Below are positions 8,849 to 17,628 of a stretch of DNA of 64,000 nucleotides, in pieces. Every line of letters begins with the position of its first letter. The stretch's first letter is position 1. Below the pieces are notes generated by a model. That model saw only the letters and a list, made by a program, of their open reading frames with translations, was not told where the DNA came from and did not search any database. The position numbers were made by a program, and so were the translations under genes. This DNA comes from Devosia sp. 67-54 (GTDB taxonomy: Bacteria; Pseudomonadota; Alphaproteobacteria; Rhizobiales; Devosiaceae): contig NZ_MKVA01000005.1 of assembly GCF_001899075.1 (NCBI RefSeq), positions 1,139,014 to 1,203,013 on the forward strand, written 5' to 3'.

Positions 8849-10003
8849 CTATGCCGGCCAGGCCGTCTCGCCGCCGATGATGGTGCGGCGCATGGCAAGA
8901 TCGTCGGACAGATGCACGAGATCGGCGCGCTTGCCCGGCGCCAGCGAGCCGCGCTCGGCCTCGACGCCGATCGCCTCCGCCGGATAGCGGGACGCCATGC
9001 GCAGCGCCTCCTCGAGCGGCAGGCCGAGCGTCTTGTGCACGTAGGTCACGGCGTCGATCATGGTCAGGTCGGCGCCGGCCAGCGTGCCGTCGGCAAGCCG
9101 CAACGCGCCGTCCTTGCGATAGACGGTGCGGCCGGTGAGCTCGAAGCTGGTCGCGTCGGTGCCGGTCGGCGACATCGCGTCGGTGACGAGGAAGATGCGG
9201 CCCGGACCGCGCTTGGCGCGCAGCGCGATGCCGATCGCGGCGGCATCGACGTGGATGCCGTCGGCGATCAACCCCGCCCACAGCGCGCCCAGGTCGAGCG
9301 CCGTGCCGACGACGCCGGGGTCGCGGTTGCCGATCTGGCTCTGCGCGTTGAACAGATGCGTCACCATGCTGGCGCCGGCTCCGGCGGCGGCTCTGGCCAC
9401 CGGGTAGCTGGCGTTGGAGTGGCCGATGCTGACGGTGATGCCCGCTTCGCTGAGCCGGGTGATCTGGTTCGGCGTGACGGTTTCCGCGGCGACGGTGGAG
9501 ATCAGATTGGGCAGGCGCTTGCGCGCCTCGACCAGCGCCACGAGATCGGCCTCATCCATCGGCCGGATCAGCGCCGGATCGTGCGCGCCCTTGCGGGCGA
9601 CGCTCAGATGCGGCCCTTCGAGATGCAGGCCGAGGAAGCCGCGCAAGCCCTTGGCGGCCGCCGCCTCGCCGGCGGCGATGGCCAGTGCGGTCTTCTCGCG
9701 CGTGTCGGTGATGAAGGTCGGCAGGCAGGCCGTGGTGCCGAAGCGAGTGAACGCCGAGCAGATGGTCTCGACGGTGGCCAGGTCCGGCGTCAGGTTGAAC
9801 TGCACGCCACCGCCGCCATTGACCTGCAGGTCGATGAAGCCGGGCGCGAGGATGCCGCCATCGAGCGGCACGCGCTGTGCGTCGGTCGGCGAATCCGCGG
9901 CGATGATGCCTTCGATGCGGTCGCCATTGACGACCAGCGCCGAGCGCTTCCACCACAGCTCGCCATCGAAAATGCGGGCGCCGGTATACGCGATGCGGGT
10001 CAT
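8849..10003 (-). CDS. nagA: N-acetylglucosamine-6-phosphate deacetylase
   Basis: 384 aa, normal for the family. It removes acetate from GlcNAc-6-phosphate in the cytoplasm, giving glucosamine-6-phosphate. Family marks visible: GFIDLQVNGGGGVQFN near residue 55, the metal/substrate segment GLHLEGPHLS, IGHSNA, HLFNAQS, and the active-site Asp segment FLVTDAMSPTG. ATG 10003 overlaps the stop of the SIS gene (ATGA), so the two are translationally coupled; the ORF track fused it with an upstream shadow. It sits in the order GntR regulator, SIS deaminase, nagA, oxidoreductase. Confidence 0.92.
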   Translation of the reverse strand: MTRIAYTGARIFDGELWWKRSALVVNGDRIEGIIAADSPTDAQRVPLDGGILAPGFIDLQVNGGGGVQFNLTPDLATVETICSAFTRFGTTACLPTFITDTREKTALAIAAGEAAAAKGLRGFLGLHLEGPHLSVARKGAHDPALIRPMDEADLVALVEARKRLPNLISTVAAETVTPNQITRLSEAGITVSIGHSNASYPVARAAAGAGASMVTHLFNAQSQIGNRDPGVVGTALDLGALWAGLIADGIHVDAAAIGIALRAKRGPGRIFLVTDAMSPTGTDATSFELTGRTVYRKDGALRLADGTLAGADLTMIDAVTYVHKTLGLPLEEALRMASRYPAEAIGVEAERGSLAPGKRADLVHLSDDLAMRRTIIGGETAWPA

Positions 10004-11031
10004 ACGGTCTCCGTGACCTTCTTGAGGTGAGGCGGGTGGTCGGGATCGAGACCGCGCGCGCGCGACAGCTTTTCGACAAAGCCGTAGAACGACACGATCA
10101 GCGACAGCCCGTCGGTGATGGGGTGGCCGGTGGGGGCGAAGGGCAACTGCCTGGCGGCGGCGACGCGCGTGGTGGTGGCGAACGCGGTGGCGCCCTGCTT
10201 CGCCAGCCGGTCGGCGATCTCGGCGACCGCAGCCTCTGACGCGTCGCGCGCGGCGAGCGCCAGCACCGGGAAGCCGGCCTCGACGATGCGCGCCGGGCCG
10301 TGCAGCACCTCGGCGGCGCTGTAGGCTTCGGCGTGAATGCCGCAGGTTTCCTTGAACTTGAGCGCCGCCTCCTGGGCGATGGCGAAAGCGGGGCCACGGC
10401 CGAGCACATAAAGCGAGTCGCGCGTGCCGAGCGCGTCGAGGAACGGCGTCCAGTCGGCATCGAGCGCCTGCGTGAAGGCGTCGGGCAACTGCTTCAGCGA
10501 GCTGAGCAGCACGGCGTCGCCGGTCCAGTGGCCGAGAATGCCGAGGCCGGCGACCACCGAACTCACGAAGCTCTTGGTGGCGGCGACCGACTGCTCCTTG
10601 CCGGCGCTGAGGTCGACGGTGATGTTGGAGGCGGCAGCGAGCGGCGAATCCGCGGTGTTGGTCAGGGCAATGCCAAGGGCGCCGTTGCGCTTGGCCGACT
10701 CCGCCATGGCGACGATGTCGGGGCTCTTGCCCGATTGCGAGATGGAGATGGCGGCGCAGCCGTCGAGCTGCAGCTCGCGGCCGTAGATCGACATGATCGA
10801 GGGGCCGATCGAGGCCACCGGCACGCCGGCGACGAGCTCGATGGCATATTTGAGGTAGGCGGCAGCGTGGTCGGACGAGCCGCGGGCGATGGTCGCGACC
10901 ATCACCGGCTGCAGATGCTTGAGCGCCGCGCCGGCCTCGGCGAGGCGGGTGCCGGACTGGTCGAGAAGCCGGCGGGTGGCGTCGGGTATCTCCTCGATCT
11001 CGATGCGCATATGGGTCGCGTTGTTTGTCAT
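10000..11031 (-). CDS. SIS-domain glucosamine-6-phosphate deaminase/isomerase (NagB-II/AgaS-like)
   Basis: 343 aa with two SIS domains, resembling the isomerase half of GlmS without the glutaminase part. Visible: ARGSSDHAA near residue 50, the sugar-phosphate loop SISQSGKSPD near 97, NTADSPLAA, and the second domain with GRGPAFAIAQEAALKFKE and AEVLHGPA. The neighbouring nagA makes it likely to convert glucosamine-6-phosphate to fructose-6-phosphate plus ammonia, in place of classical NagB. The start overlaps the GntR stop (TGATG); a second ATG at 11010 (MRIEIEEIP) is possible. A galactosamine substrate (AgaS) cannot be excluded. Confidence 0.85.
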   Translation of the reverse strand: MTNNATHMRIEIEEIPDATRRLLDQSGTRLAEAGAALKHLQPVMVATIARGSSDHAAAYLKYAIELVAGVPVASIGPSIMSIYGRELQLDGCAAISISQSGKSPDIVAMAESAKRNGALGIALTNTADSPLAAASNITVDLSAGKEQSVAATKSFVSSVVAGLGILGHWTGDAVLLSSLKQLPDAFTQALDADWTPFLDALGTRDSLYVLGRGPAFAIAQEAALKFKETCGIHAEAYSAAEVLHGPARIVEAGFPVLALAARDASEAAVAEIADRLAKQGATAFATTTRVAAARQLPFAPTGHPITDGLSLIVSFYGFVEKLSRARGLDPDHPPHLKKVTETV

Positions 11032-11804
11032 CAGCGTGCTCGCGGATCGCCGAGGCGGAGCTCGGCCACAAAGTCATAGGTATCGCCACGATAAATCGAG
11101 CGGGTGAATTCGACCACACGTCCCGACGGCAGGTAGGACGTGCGTTCGATGTGCAGGCTCGCCACGCCCGGCGCGACCTCGAGCAGATCCGCATCGTCCT
11201 GGTCGAGGCGGACGGCGCGGATGCGCTGGATGGCACACACGGGCCGGTGGCCGGTGTTTTCGAGATGCGCGTAGAGCGACGTTCCGACTGCTTCGGGATC
11301 GGGCAGGATGTCGGACGACAGCGCCGCGCGCTCGATGGCGAGCGGGGTTTCGCCGGAGAGCCGCAACCGCGCCACGCGCGCCACGCGGTCGCCGGACGAG
11401 AGGCCGAGCGCCACCGTCTCCTCGGGCGACGGCGGGTAGAGGCCGCGCTCCAGCCAGATGGAGCGCACCACCATGCCGCGGCGCGCCATGTCCTCGGTGA
11501 AGGAGGTGAGCTGGCTGAGCGATTGTTCGACGCGGCTCGGCTGCGGCGCAACGTAGGTGCCGGAGCCGTGGCGCTGCACCAGCACGCCATCGCGCACAAG
11601 ATGCTGCACCGCCTTGCGCACGGTGACGCGCGACACCTCCATGCGGGCGGCCATATCGCGCTCGGAGGGCAGCGCATCGCCGCTGCGGATGCGGCCGCCG
11701 GTCACCGCCTCCTCGATCATGCGCTTGAGCTGCAGATAGAGCGGCCCGCCACCCGGAAGCCCGGACGACGTGCCGTCGAACAGCAGATATCCGGGCGAAG
11801 CCAT
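11031..11804 (-). CDS. GntR/HutC-family regulator with UTRA domain (NagR/DasR-like)
   Basis: 257 aa. An N-terminal winged helix (residues about 20-85, with MEVSRVTVRKAV and VQRHGSGTYVAP) is followed by a UTRA effector domain to the end. In nagA operons such proteins usually sense GlcN-6-P or GlcNAc-6-P and repress the operon. It is the first gene of the nag run, so autoregulation is likely. AGAGG lies only one base before ATG 11804, too close for a normal ribosome site, and the promoter geometry suggests a leaderless message (see the promoter entry). Confidence 0.88.
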   Translation of the reverse strand: MASPGYLLFDGTSSGLPGGGPLYLQLKRMIEEAVTGGRIRSGDALPSERDMAARMEVSRVTVRKAVQHLVRDGVLVQRHGSGTYVAPQPSRVEQSLSQLTSFTEDMARRGMVVRSIWLERGLYPPSPEETVALGLSSGDRVARVARLRLSGETPLAIERAALSSDILPDPEAVGTSLYAHLENTGHRPVCAIQRIRAVRLDQDDADLLEVAPGVASLHIERTSYLPSGRVVEFTRSIYRGDTYDFVAELRLGDPRAR

Positions 11805-11810
11805 ACCTCT

Positions 11811-11838
11811 ATAATACCAATATCAGACCACTTGCCAA
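11811..11838 (-). promoter_or_regulatory. Sigma-70-type promoter of the nag operon, possibly leaderless
   Basis: Minus-strand TTGGCA and TATTAT are separated by 16 bases. The -10 ends six bases before the regulator's ATG, which would put transcription initiation at or near the start codon. Between the hexamers lies TGGTCTGATATTGGTATTA, with TGGTCT/TGGTAT half-sites that could be the GntR operator overlapping the promoter. Hexamer match is by eye; no other candidate is closer to consensus. Confidence 0.55.
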
Positions 11839-11866
11839 GCCGGATTTTCGACAGGCACGGCCGGGC

Positions 11867-12652
11867 TCAGGCCTTGCCGCGCAGCACGTCATCGACGAAG
11901 CGCATGTTTCCGGCGGTCAGCCCGGCGTCGACCGGCAGCACCGCGCCGGTGATTCCGGCAGCAGCCGGCGACGCGAGGAACAGCACGGCGTTGGCGACGT
12001 CGGCGGGCGACACCAGGTGGCCCAGCGGATAATGCGGCAGCACCCGTTCGAGCAGCGCCGGATCGGCCGCCAGCCGGTGGTCCCAGGCCGGCGTGCGCAC
12101 CGAGCCGGGCGCGACGACATTGGCGCGGATGCCGTCGCGGCCCCGCTCCACCGCCAGCGCCCTGGCATAGGCGATGAGCCCGGCCTTCGCCGCCGAATAG
12201 GCCGGATTGCCGAAATGGGCGAGGCCGTTGACCGACGACACGAAGACGATGCTGCCGGCGCGGCGCGCCGCCATGGCGTCGACGATCGGCCGCAGCAGCG
12301 CGTAGGCGCCGTTGAGGTTGATGTCGACCTCCGAGCGCCAGACGCCGACATCGAGGCTCTCGAAGCTCTCGCCGCGGGTGAAGCCGGCGTTGGAGACGAC
12401 GATGTCGGGGCAGCCCGAGGCGGCAACGAAGCGCGCCGACGCCGCCTCGGTGGCCGGCAGGTCGGCGAGATCGACGGTCAACTGCCCGGCCAGCGCCAGG
12501 TGCGCCATGCCCGCCGCGTCGCGGTCGGCGCCGAACACCCGCGCGCCCGCCGCCATGAAGCGCTCGACCAGCGCCGAGCCGATGCCGCCGCCGGCGCCGG
12601 TGATCAGCACGCTCCGGCCATCGAGACGGAAGGGATCGGGCGCGGTGGCCAT
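11867..12652 (-). CDS. SDR-family oxidoreductase
   Basis: 261-aa classical SDR with TGAGGGIGSAL at about residue 18, SNAG near 92, catalytic Ser in SSVNGLAHFG and YSAAKAG near 155, and the PGSVRTP segment. ATG 12652 has GAGGAG seven bases upstream; the 473-aa entry of the ORF track is this gene plus an upstream shadow. It is divergent from the M81 gene and shares about 150 bases of intergenic DNA with it. It lies upstream of the nag operon on the same strand but is separated from it by the nag promoter. Likely a sugar or polyol dehydrogenase; substrate unknown. Confidence 0.82.
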   Translation of the reverse strand: MATAPDPFRLDGRSVLITGAGGGIGSALVERFMAAGARVFGADRDAAGMAHLALAGQLTVDLADLPATEAASARFVAASGCPDIVVSNAGFTRGESFESLDVGVWRSEVDINLNGAYALLRPIVDAMAARRAGSIVFVSSVNGLAHFGNPAYSAAKAGLIAYARALAVERGRDGIRANVVAPGSVRTPAWDHRLAADPALLERVLPHYPLGHLVSPADVANAVLFLASPAAAGITGAVLPVDAGLTAGNMRFVDDVLRGKA

Positions 12653-12799
12653 GGCGGGACTCCTCGGTTGGGTGGCGGCGATCCTAGCGGCGCGGGCCGG
12701 GCGGCGGCAGATGCAAATTCTCGCATTTGCCGCATGAATCGCCGCCTCCGCCCGTGCTAGGCAGGGCAGCAGAGTCCTCCCTGTCCACTGGGGTTTCCC

Positions 12800-14257
12800 G
12801 TGCGTATCTTCACAGCGGTGCTGGCCACCGAAACCAACACCTTCGCCCCGATCTGGATCGACCGGCGCGCCTTCGAGGCGTCGCTCTACGCCCCGCCCGG
12901 CCAGCATCCGGCGACGCCGACGCTGTGCAGCGCGCCGATCACGGTGGGGCGCGAGCTGGCGAAGAGCGAGGGGTTCGAGCTGATCGAGGGCACCGCCGCC
13001 TGGGCCGATCCGGCAGGGCCGGTCAACCGGCTGGCCTATGAGGGGCTGCGCGACGAAATCCTCGACCAGTTGCGGGCGGCGCTGCCGGTGGATGCGGTGG
13101 TGCTGGGCCTGCACGGCGCCATGGTGGCCGACGGCTATGACGATTGCGAGGGCGATTTCCTTGCCCGGGTGCGCGAGATCGTGGGGCCGGACGTGCTGGT
13201 CTGCGCCGAGCTCGATCCGCACAGCCATCTCACCGACAAACGGGTCGCGGCGGCCGATTTCTTCACTGTGTTCAAGGAGTTCCCGCATACCGACTTCGTC
13301 GACCGGGCCCGCGATCTGTGGCGGATCGCGCTAAGCACGCTGCGCGGCGAGGTGACGCCGACGATGTCGGTGTTCGATTGCCGGATGATCGACGTTTTTC
13401 CCACGTCGCGCCAGCCGATGCGGGGGTTCGTCGACCGGCTGTTCGCGCTGGAAAAGTCCGAGCCGGAGGTGCTGTCGATTTCGGTGATCCATGGATTTAT
13501 GGCAGGTGATGTCCCGCAGATGGGCACCAGGATGCTGGTCGTCACCGACAATGCGCCCGGCGCCGGCGCGGCGCTGGCCGAAAAGCTCGGGCGCGAGCTG
13601 TTCGCGCTGCGCGGCACCTTCATGGCGCCGCAGGTCGACGAGGCGGCGGCGGTCGACCAGGCGCTGGCCGCGACCGCCTGGCCGGTGGTGATCGCCGATG
13701 TGTGGGACAATCCGGGCGGCGGCACGGCGGGCGACGCGACGGTGCTGCTGGCCGAGCTGATGCGGCGCGGCGCGCGCGACGTCGCCGTCGGCACCATCTG
13801 GGATCCGATCGCGGTGCAGGTCTGCTTCGCCGCCGGCGAAGGCGCCGAGATCCAGTTGCGCTTCGGCGCCAAATCGGCGCCCGACACCGGCGCGCCGATC
13901 GACAGGCGGGTGACCATCCGAAAGCTGGTCAAGAACGCCGAGATGCGGTTCGGCGAGAGCTTCGCGCCGTTCGGCGACGCGGCGTGGATCAGCTTCGACG
14001 GCATCGACGTGATCCTCAATTCGACGCGGGCGCAGAGCTTCGATCCGAGCCTCTATTCGGTGATGGGGATCGACCCGACCTCGCGAAAGATCCTGCTGAT
14101 CAAATCGACCAACCATTTCTACGCGTCGTTCTCGAAGATCGCGGCACAGATCATCTACTGCGCCGCCGGACACCCCTACCCCAATACGCCGGCGACCACG
14201 GCGTATCGCAAGGCGCCAAAGAACATCTGGCCGCGGGTGGAGAACCCGTTCGGCTAG
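12800..14257 (+). CDS. M81-family metallopeptidase (MlrC-like)
   Basis: 485 aa, the usual length for the family named after Sphingomonas MlrC, which cleaves linearised microcystin. Visible marks are the N-terminal AVLATETNTFAP, LHGAMV, the metal-binding ELDPHSHLTD near residue 138, and VWDNPGGGTAGDAT in the C-terminal domain. In rhizobial genomes such genes usually sit with transport and catabolism genes and are unlikely to act on microcystin; a peptide or amidated small molecule is probable. Starts with GTG 12800. It is flanked by sugar-catabolism genes and transcribed alone, convergent with the hexosaminidase gene. Confidence 0.82.
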   Translation: MRIFTAVLATETNTFAPIWIDRRAFEASLYAPPGQHPATPTLCSAPITVGRELAKSEGFELIEGTAAWADPAGPVNRLAYEGLRDEILDQLRAALPVDAVVLGLHGAMVADGYDDCEGDFLARVREIVGPDVLVCAELDPHSHLTDKRVAAADFFTVFKEFPHTDFVDRARDLWRIALSTLRGEVTPTMSVFDCRMIDVFPTSRQPMRGFVDRLFALEKSEPEVLSISVIHGFMAGDVPQMGTRMLVVTDNAPGAGAALAEKLGRELFALRGTFMAPQVDEAAAVDQALAATAWPVVIADVWDNPGGGTAGDATVLLAELMRRGARDVAVGTIWDPIAVQVCFAAGEGAEIQLRFGAKSAPDTGAPIDRRVTIRKLVKNAEMRFGESFAPFGDAAWISFDGIDVILNSTRAQSFDPSLYSVMGIDPTSRKILLIKSTNHFYASFSKIAAQIIYCAAGHPYPNTPATTAYRKAPKNIWPRVENPFG

Positions 14258-14337
14258 AGCCGATTAGAATATCGCTCTGACTCGGCCAACACGCCACCCC
14301 CCACAGGTGTGGGTGGAATTGGCATCTCCCGTATCGG

Positions 14338-16353
14338 TCAGCCCTCGGCCCAATGGCCGTACATGATCGGCATCAGCCCGGCGAAGGCGCGGAAGCGGGG
14401 CCAGGATTTGTTTTCGGGAGTCGTCCAGCCGGTTTCGGCCACCGCCGACAGGCGCGGGAAGACCAGGCGGTCGAAGATGGCGCGGTCGGTCATCGATTCC
14501 GACCAGATGCAGGTCTGGACGCCGAGCAGGTGCTCGAGCTGCGCCGCGCCCATGCCCTCGCGCGGCTCGAACGCATAGGTCTCTTCTGGCCCCGACCAGC
14601 CGGCCCAGCCGGCGCCCGGCTCCGCCCACGAGGGCGAATTGGCCATGTCGAGATAATAGCGCTGGCCGGGCGAGACGACGATGTCGTAGCCGGCCGCCGC
14701 CAGCGCCGCGTTGATCTCGACATTGCGCCAGCCGACGAGGTAGCTCGACGCCTGGTCGAGCACGCCGCCATGCGCCGCCTCCTCCCAGCCGCCGGTGATG
14801 GCGCCGCGCTGCCGGATATGCGCGTGGATGCGGCGGATGAACTCGGCCTGCAGCACCGCAGTGGCCGAGCCTTCGATGGCGTCGGCGCCGTCGTGGTGGC
14901 CGATCCGGTTAAGCTGGGCGCGATGGCGGTCGGCCGGCGCCTTGCCGCCGAGCGCCTCGAGCCGGGCCAGCGCCAGCGGCGAGCCCGACCAGGCGGCGAG
15001 CGGCACTTCGTCGGCGCCGAGGTGGAAGATGCCGGCCGGGAACAGCTCCAGCATCTCGTCGATCACGGTCTCGACAAATTCGTAGGTACGCTCGATCGCG
15101 GGGTTGAGGCAGTTGTTGGGGAAGCCCTGCACCGACTGGTATTCGCCGATCTCGCCGGGGTCGCGCAGCCAGGGCAGCGATTGCAGCACGGCATAGCAAT
15201 GGCCGGGCATGTCGATCTCGGGCACGATGGCGATGCCGAGGCTGTCGCCCAGCGCCACGATGCGGCGGATGGCGGCCTTGCTGTAGTAGCCGCCGGTCGG
15301 CTGCGGACCGCTGCCGAGCAGCGGCGGCAGCGCCTTGCCGTAGCCGCGCCAGGCGCCGATTTCGGTCAGCTCCGGATAGGCGTCGATCTCGACGCGCCAG
15401 GCCTCGTCGTCGCTCAGATGCCAGTGGAAGCGGTTCATCTTGTTCCAGGCGATGAGCTTCAGCAGCCGCTCGACCTCGGCGCTCGCATAGAACTGCCGGG
15501 CCACGTCGAGATGCGTGCCGCGCCAGCGCAGGTCCGGCGCGTCCTCGATGGTGCCGCCGGCAGGAAACACCAGCCGGTCGGGAGCGTGGCGGGCGCCGCG
15601 CAGGATGTGGCCGAGCGTGATCAGGCCGTAGAGCATGCCGGCCCCGGTGCTGGCCGTCACCGTCGCGCCATCGGCGGCAAAGGCGATGACGTAGCCCTCG
15701 GGCGCCAGGCCGGGCTGCGCCGCGATGCGCACCGGCCAGCCGTTTTCAGCCGCCGGGCGCACCAGGCCCTCGACCGGGAACAGGTCCGCCGTCAGCGCCG
15801 CGAAGGCGTCGGCCGCCGCTGCGGCGTCGGCGCCGTGCGGATCGAGCGCGAGGCCGGGCGGCACCGGCACGGCGCCCGTGACCGCCACGTGCCGCGGCCA
15901 TGGAATCACCGAGATCGGCGCCGGCACGGTTGCCGGCATGGGAAAGCGCATGGCGCCCCGCAGCCGCGGCGCGTTGCTGCCGACCAGCGCCGTCGGCTCG
16001 ATGCCGACCGGCACGATGTTGCCGTCGCCGAGGACGACGTAAGCGGTGTTGGCGCCGTCGTTCCAGTGTCGCAGCGGGAACGACAGCTTGCGCACCGTCA
16101 CCTCCCAGGTGCTGCCCGGCTCGAGCACGACACCGGCGGGCGGCGCCAGCAGCGTGTGATTGGAGAGCCGTTCCAGCAGCCGGCCGCCGTCGATTTCGGC
16201 ATGCGCGTCGATGCGGCCGGGACCGTTGATGCCGAGCCGGAAATCGTGCAGCGGCGTCTCGCCGGCATTGCTGAGCGCGATGCGGTAGGTCGCCTCCCTG
16301 CCCTCGGCGGCCGGCGTCCAGGTGGTGGCGAGATGCAATCGTGGCGTGGCCAT
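14338..16353 (-). CDS. Beta-N-acetylhexosaminidase, GH20
   Basis: 671 aa. An N-terminal beta-rich domain (to about 190) and a GH20b-like segment precede the GH20 TIM barrel, which contains KMNRFHWHLSDDEAW, the catalytic Asp-Glu in FHLGADEVPLAAW near residue 443 and the WSESMTDRA Trp region. The enzyme removes terminal GlcNAc/GalNAc by substrate-assisted catalysis and would feed the nag operon. I see no signal peptide after ATG 16353, so it may act in the cytoplasm on imported oligosaccharides such as chitobiose. Start is uncertain because only a weak GGA precedes it. The next upstream gene on the same strand (Gfo/Idh) ends 32 bases before it, suggesting an operon. Confidence 0.87.
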   Translation of the reverse strand: MATPRLHLATTWTPAAEGREATYRIALSNAGETPLHDFRLGINGPGRIDAHAEIDGGRLLERLSNHTLLAPPAGVVLEPGSTWEVTVRKLSFPLRHWNDGANTAYVVLGDGNIVPVGIEPTALVGSNAPRLRGAMRFPMPATVPAPISVIPWPRHVAVTGAVPVPPGLALDPHGADAAAAADAFAALTADLFPVEGLVRPAAENGWPVRIAAQPGLAPEGYVIAFAADGATVTASTGAGMLYGLITLGHILRGARHAPDRLVFPAGGTIEDAPDLRWRGTHLDVARQFYASAEVERLLKLIAWNKMNRFHWHLSDDEAWRVEIDAYPELTEIGAWRGYGKALPPLLGSGPQPTGGYYSKAAIRRIVALGDSLGIAIVPEIDMPGHCYAVLQSLPWLRDPGEIGEYQSVQGFPNNCLNPAIERTYEFVETVIDEMLELFPAGIFHLGADEVPLAAWSGSPLALARLEALGGKAPADRHRAQLNRIGHHDGADAIEGSATAVLQAEFIRRIHAHIRQRGAITGGWEEAAHGGVLDQASSYLVGWRNVEINAALAAAGYDIVVSPGQRYYLDMANSPSWAEPGAGWAGWSGPEETYAFEPREGMGAAQLEHLLGVQTCIWSESMTDRAIFDRLVFPRLSAVAETGWTTPENKSWPRFRAFAGLMPIMYGHWAEG

Positions 16354-16385
16354 GCTCGGTCCGTGACTATGAGATGGGCGACGGC

Positions 16386-17549
16386 TCAGGCGGCGACCGT
16401 CTTGCCGGCAAGCGCGGCGTCGAACTCCTGCCAGATCGGGCGCATGTCGACGACGGAATTGCTGATCCGGGCCTCGTCCATGCTGAGCGCGAGCAGCCCC
16501 GCCTCGAGAGCGTTGACCACCGAGACGGGCAGCGGCGCGCCATCGGTCAGGTGCCTGAGGATGTCGGCGGCCATCTGCTCGTCGGCACCGTAGTGATCGG
16601 AGAGGTCGGAGAGCTGGTATCTGGTGTCGATCAGCGTCTCGGAGGTGCGCGCCGCGGTGACGGTGAAATAGTTGCGCACGAAATCGCCCTCGGCCATGCC
16701 GTCGACGCCGATCACGGCGAAGCGGCGGAAATCGTGCGGCACGTTGAGGTTGGTGTGGAAGGTCAGCGCCGCGCCGTTCTCGTATTCCACCATCGCGGTC
16801 TGGTAGTCGATGATGTCGCCGTCGCTGTCGAACACCTTGTCGCTGCCCATCCAGCCGCTCGGCTTGCGATGATACACTTCGAGGTCGTTGGCGCCGCCGG
16901 CCCGCGGCGCGTTCTCGGGAATGAAGGTGCGGCGGCCGCCGAAGCTCGACACGTAGCGCGGGCGCACGCCCATGACGCCGTTGTAGAGGTCGAGGTCGTG
17001 GCAGCACTTTTCCAGCATGAAGCCGCCGGTGTAGCGCTCGTAGCGGCGCCAGTCGCGCATGAAGAAGGCGCCGTGATAGGGCGGGATGTGCTCGGACGCC
17101 TCGATGGAGACGACGTCGCCCAGCAGCCCGTCGCGCTGCGCCTTGCGCAGGTCGACGTAGAGCGGCGCATAGCGCAGCACGAGGCCGACCATCACCCTAT
17201 CCTCGCCGTACCGCCCCAGCAGCGCCGCCAGCTCCAGCGTTTCGGCGACGCTGGTGACCACCGGCTTTTCCGAGAACACCTTCAGGCCGCGCTCGAGCCC
17301 GGTGCGGATATGGCCCAGATGCATGTGGTTGGGCGAGCCGACCATCAGCAGGTCGAGCCTGGCCTCGTCGAGCATCTGCTCGAGCGAGGCGTATTGCCGG
17401 CCGACGGACACGCCGTGCTGCTGCGTGTAGGGCAGCCCCGCCGGGGCCGGATCGACATAGCCGACGACCTCGAACTGCTCGCTCGCCAGCGAGAATACCC
17501 GCGCCAGATAGCCCAGGCGAAAACCGAGGCCGACAATTCCTACCCGCAT
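16386..17549 (-). CDS. Gfo/Idh/MocA-family oxidoreductase
   Basis: 387 aa. An N-terminal Rossmann fold (MRVGIVGLGFRLG) is followed by the family's substrate-site motif SEKPVV near residue 95, with SPNHMHLGHI before it, and a C-terminal alpha/beta domain with CCHDLDLYNG carrying the likely catalytic His/Asp. These enzymes oxidise or reduce sugars or sugar derivatives with NAD(P). I chose ATG 17549, with GGGA eight bases upstream, over the ATG three codons earlier. It lies between the SDR and the GH20 gene on the same strand, so a role on an amino-sugar or glycoside released by the hexosaminidase is plausible. Confidence 0.85.
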   Translation of the reverse strand: MRVGIVGLGFRLGYLARVFSLASEQFEVVGYVDPAPAGLPYTQQHGVSVGRQYASLEQMLDEARLDLLMVGSPNHMHLGHIRTGLERGLKVFSEKPVVTSVAETLELAALLGRYGEDRVMVGLVLRYAPLYVDLRKAQRDGLLGDVVSIEASEHIPPYHGAFFMRDWRRYERYTGGFMLEKCCHDLDLYNGVMGVRPRYVSSFGGRRTFIPENAPRAGGANDLEVYHRKPSGWMGSDKVFDSDGDIIDYQTAMVEYENGAALTFHTNLNVPHDFRRFAVIGVDGMAEGDFVRNYFTVTAARTSETLIDTRYQLSDLSDHYGADEQMAADILRHLTDGAPLPVSVVNALEAGLLALSMDEARISNSVVDMRPIWQEFDAALAGKTVAA

Positions 17550-17628
17550 TGCACACATCCCATTCGCTGCCGCCCCGTATTAGTCGCGGCGGCCCGATCT
17601 TGGAAGCGGCTTCCGGTGTTTGCCGGCG

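Noticed and set aside
8849-11677. 942-aa ORF as a single fusion protein
   Set aside because: The upper part is an out-of-frame shadow of the SIS and GntR genes; the real nagA begins at 10003 with an ATGA overlap.
14258-14337. Possible terminator between the M81 and GH20 genes (CCACCC...GGGTGG)
   Set aside because: The stem is short and there is no T-run on either strand.
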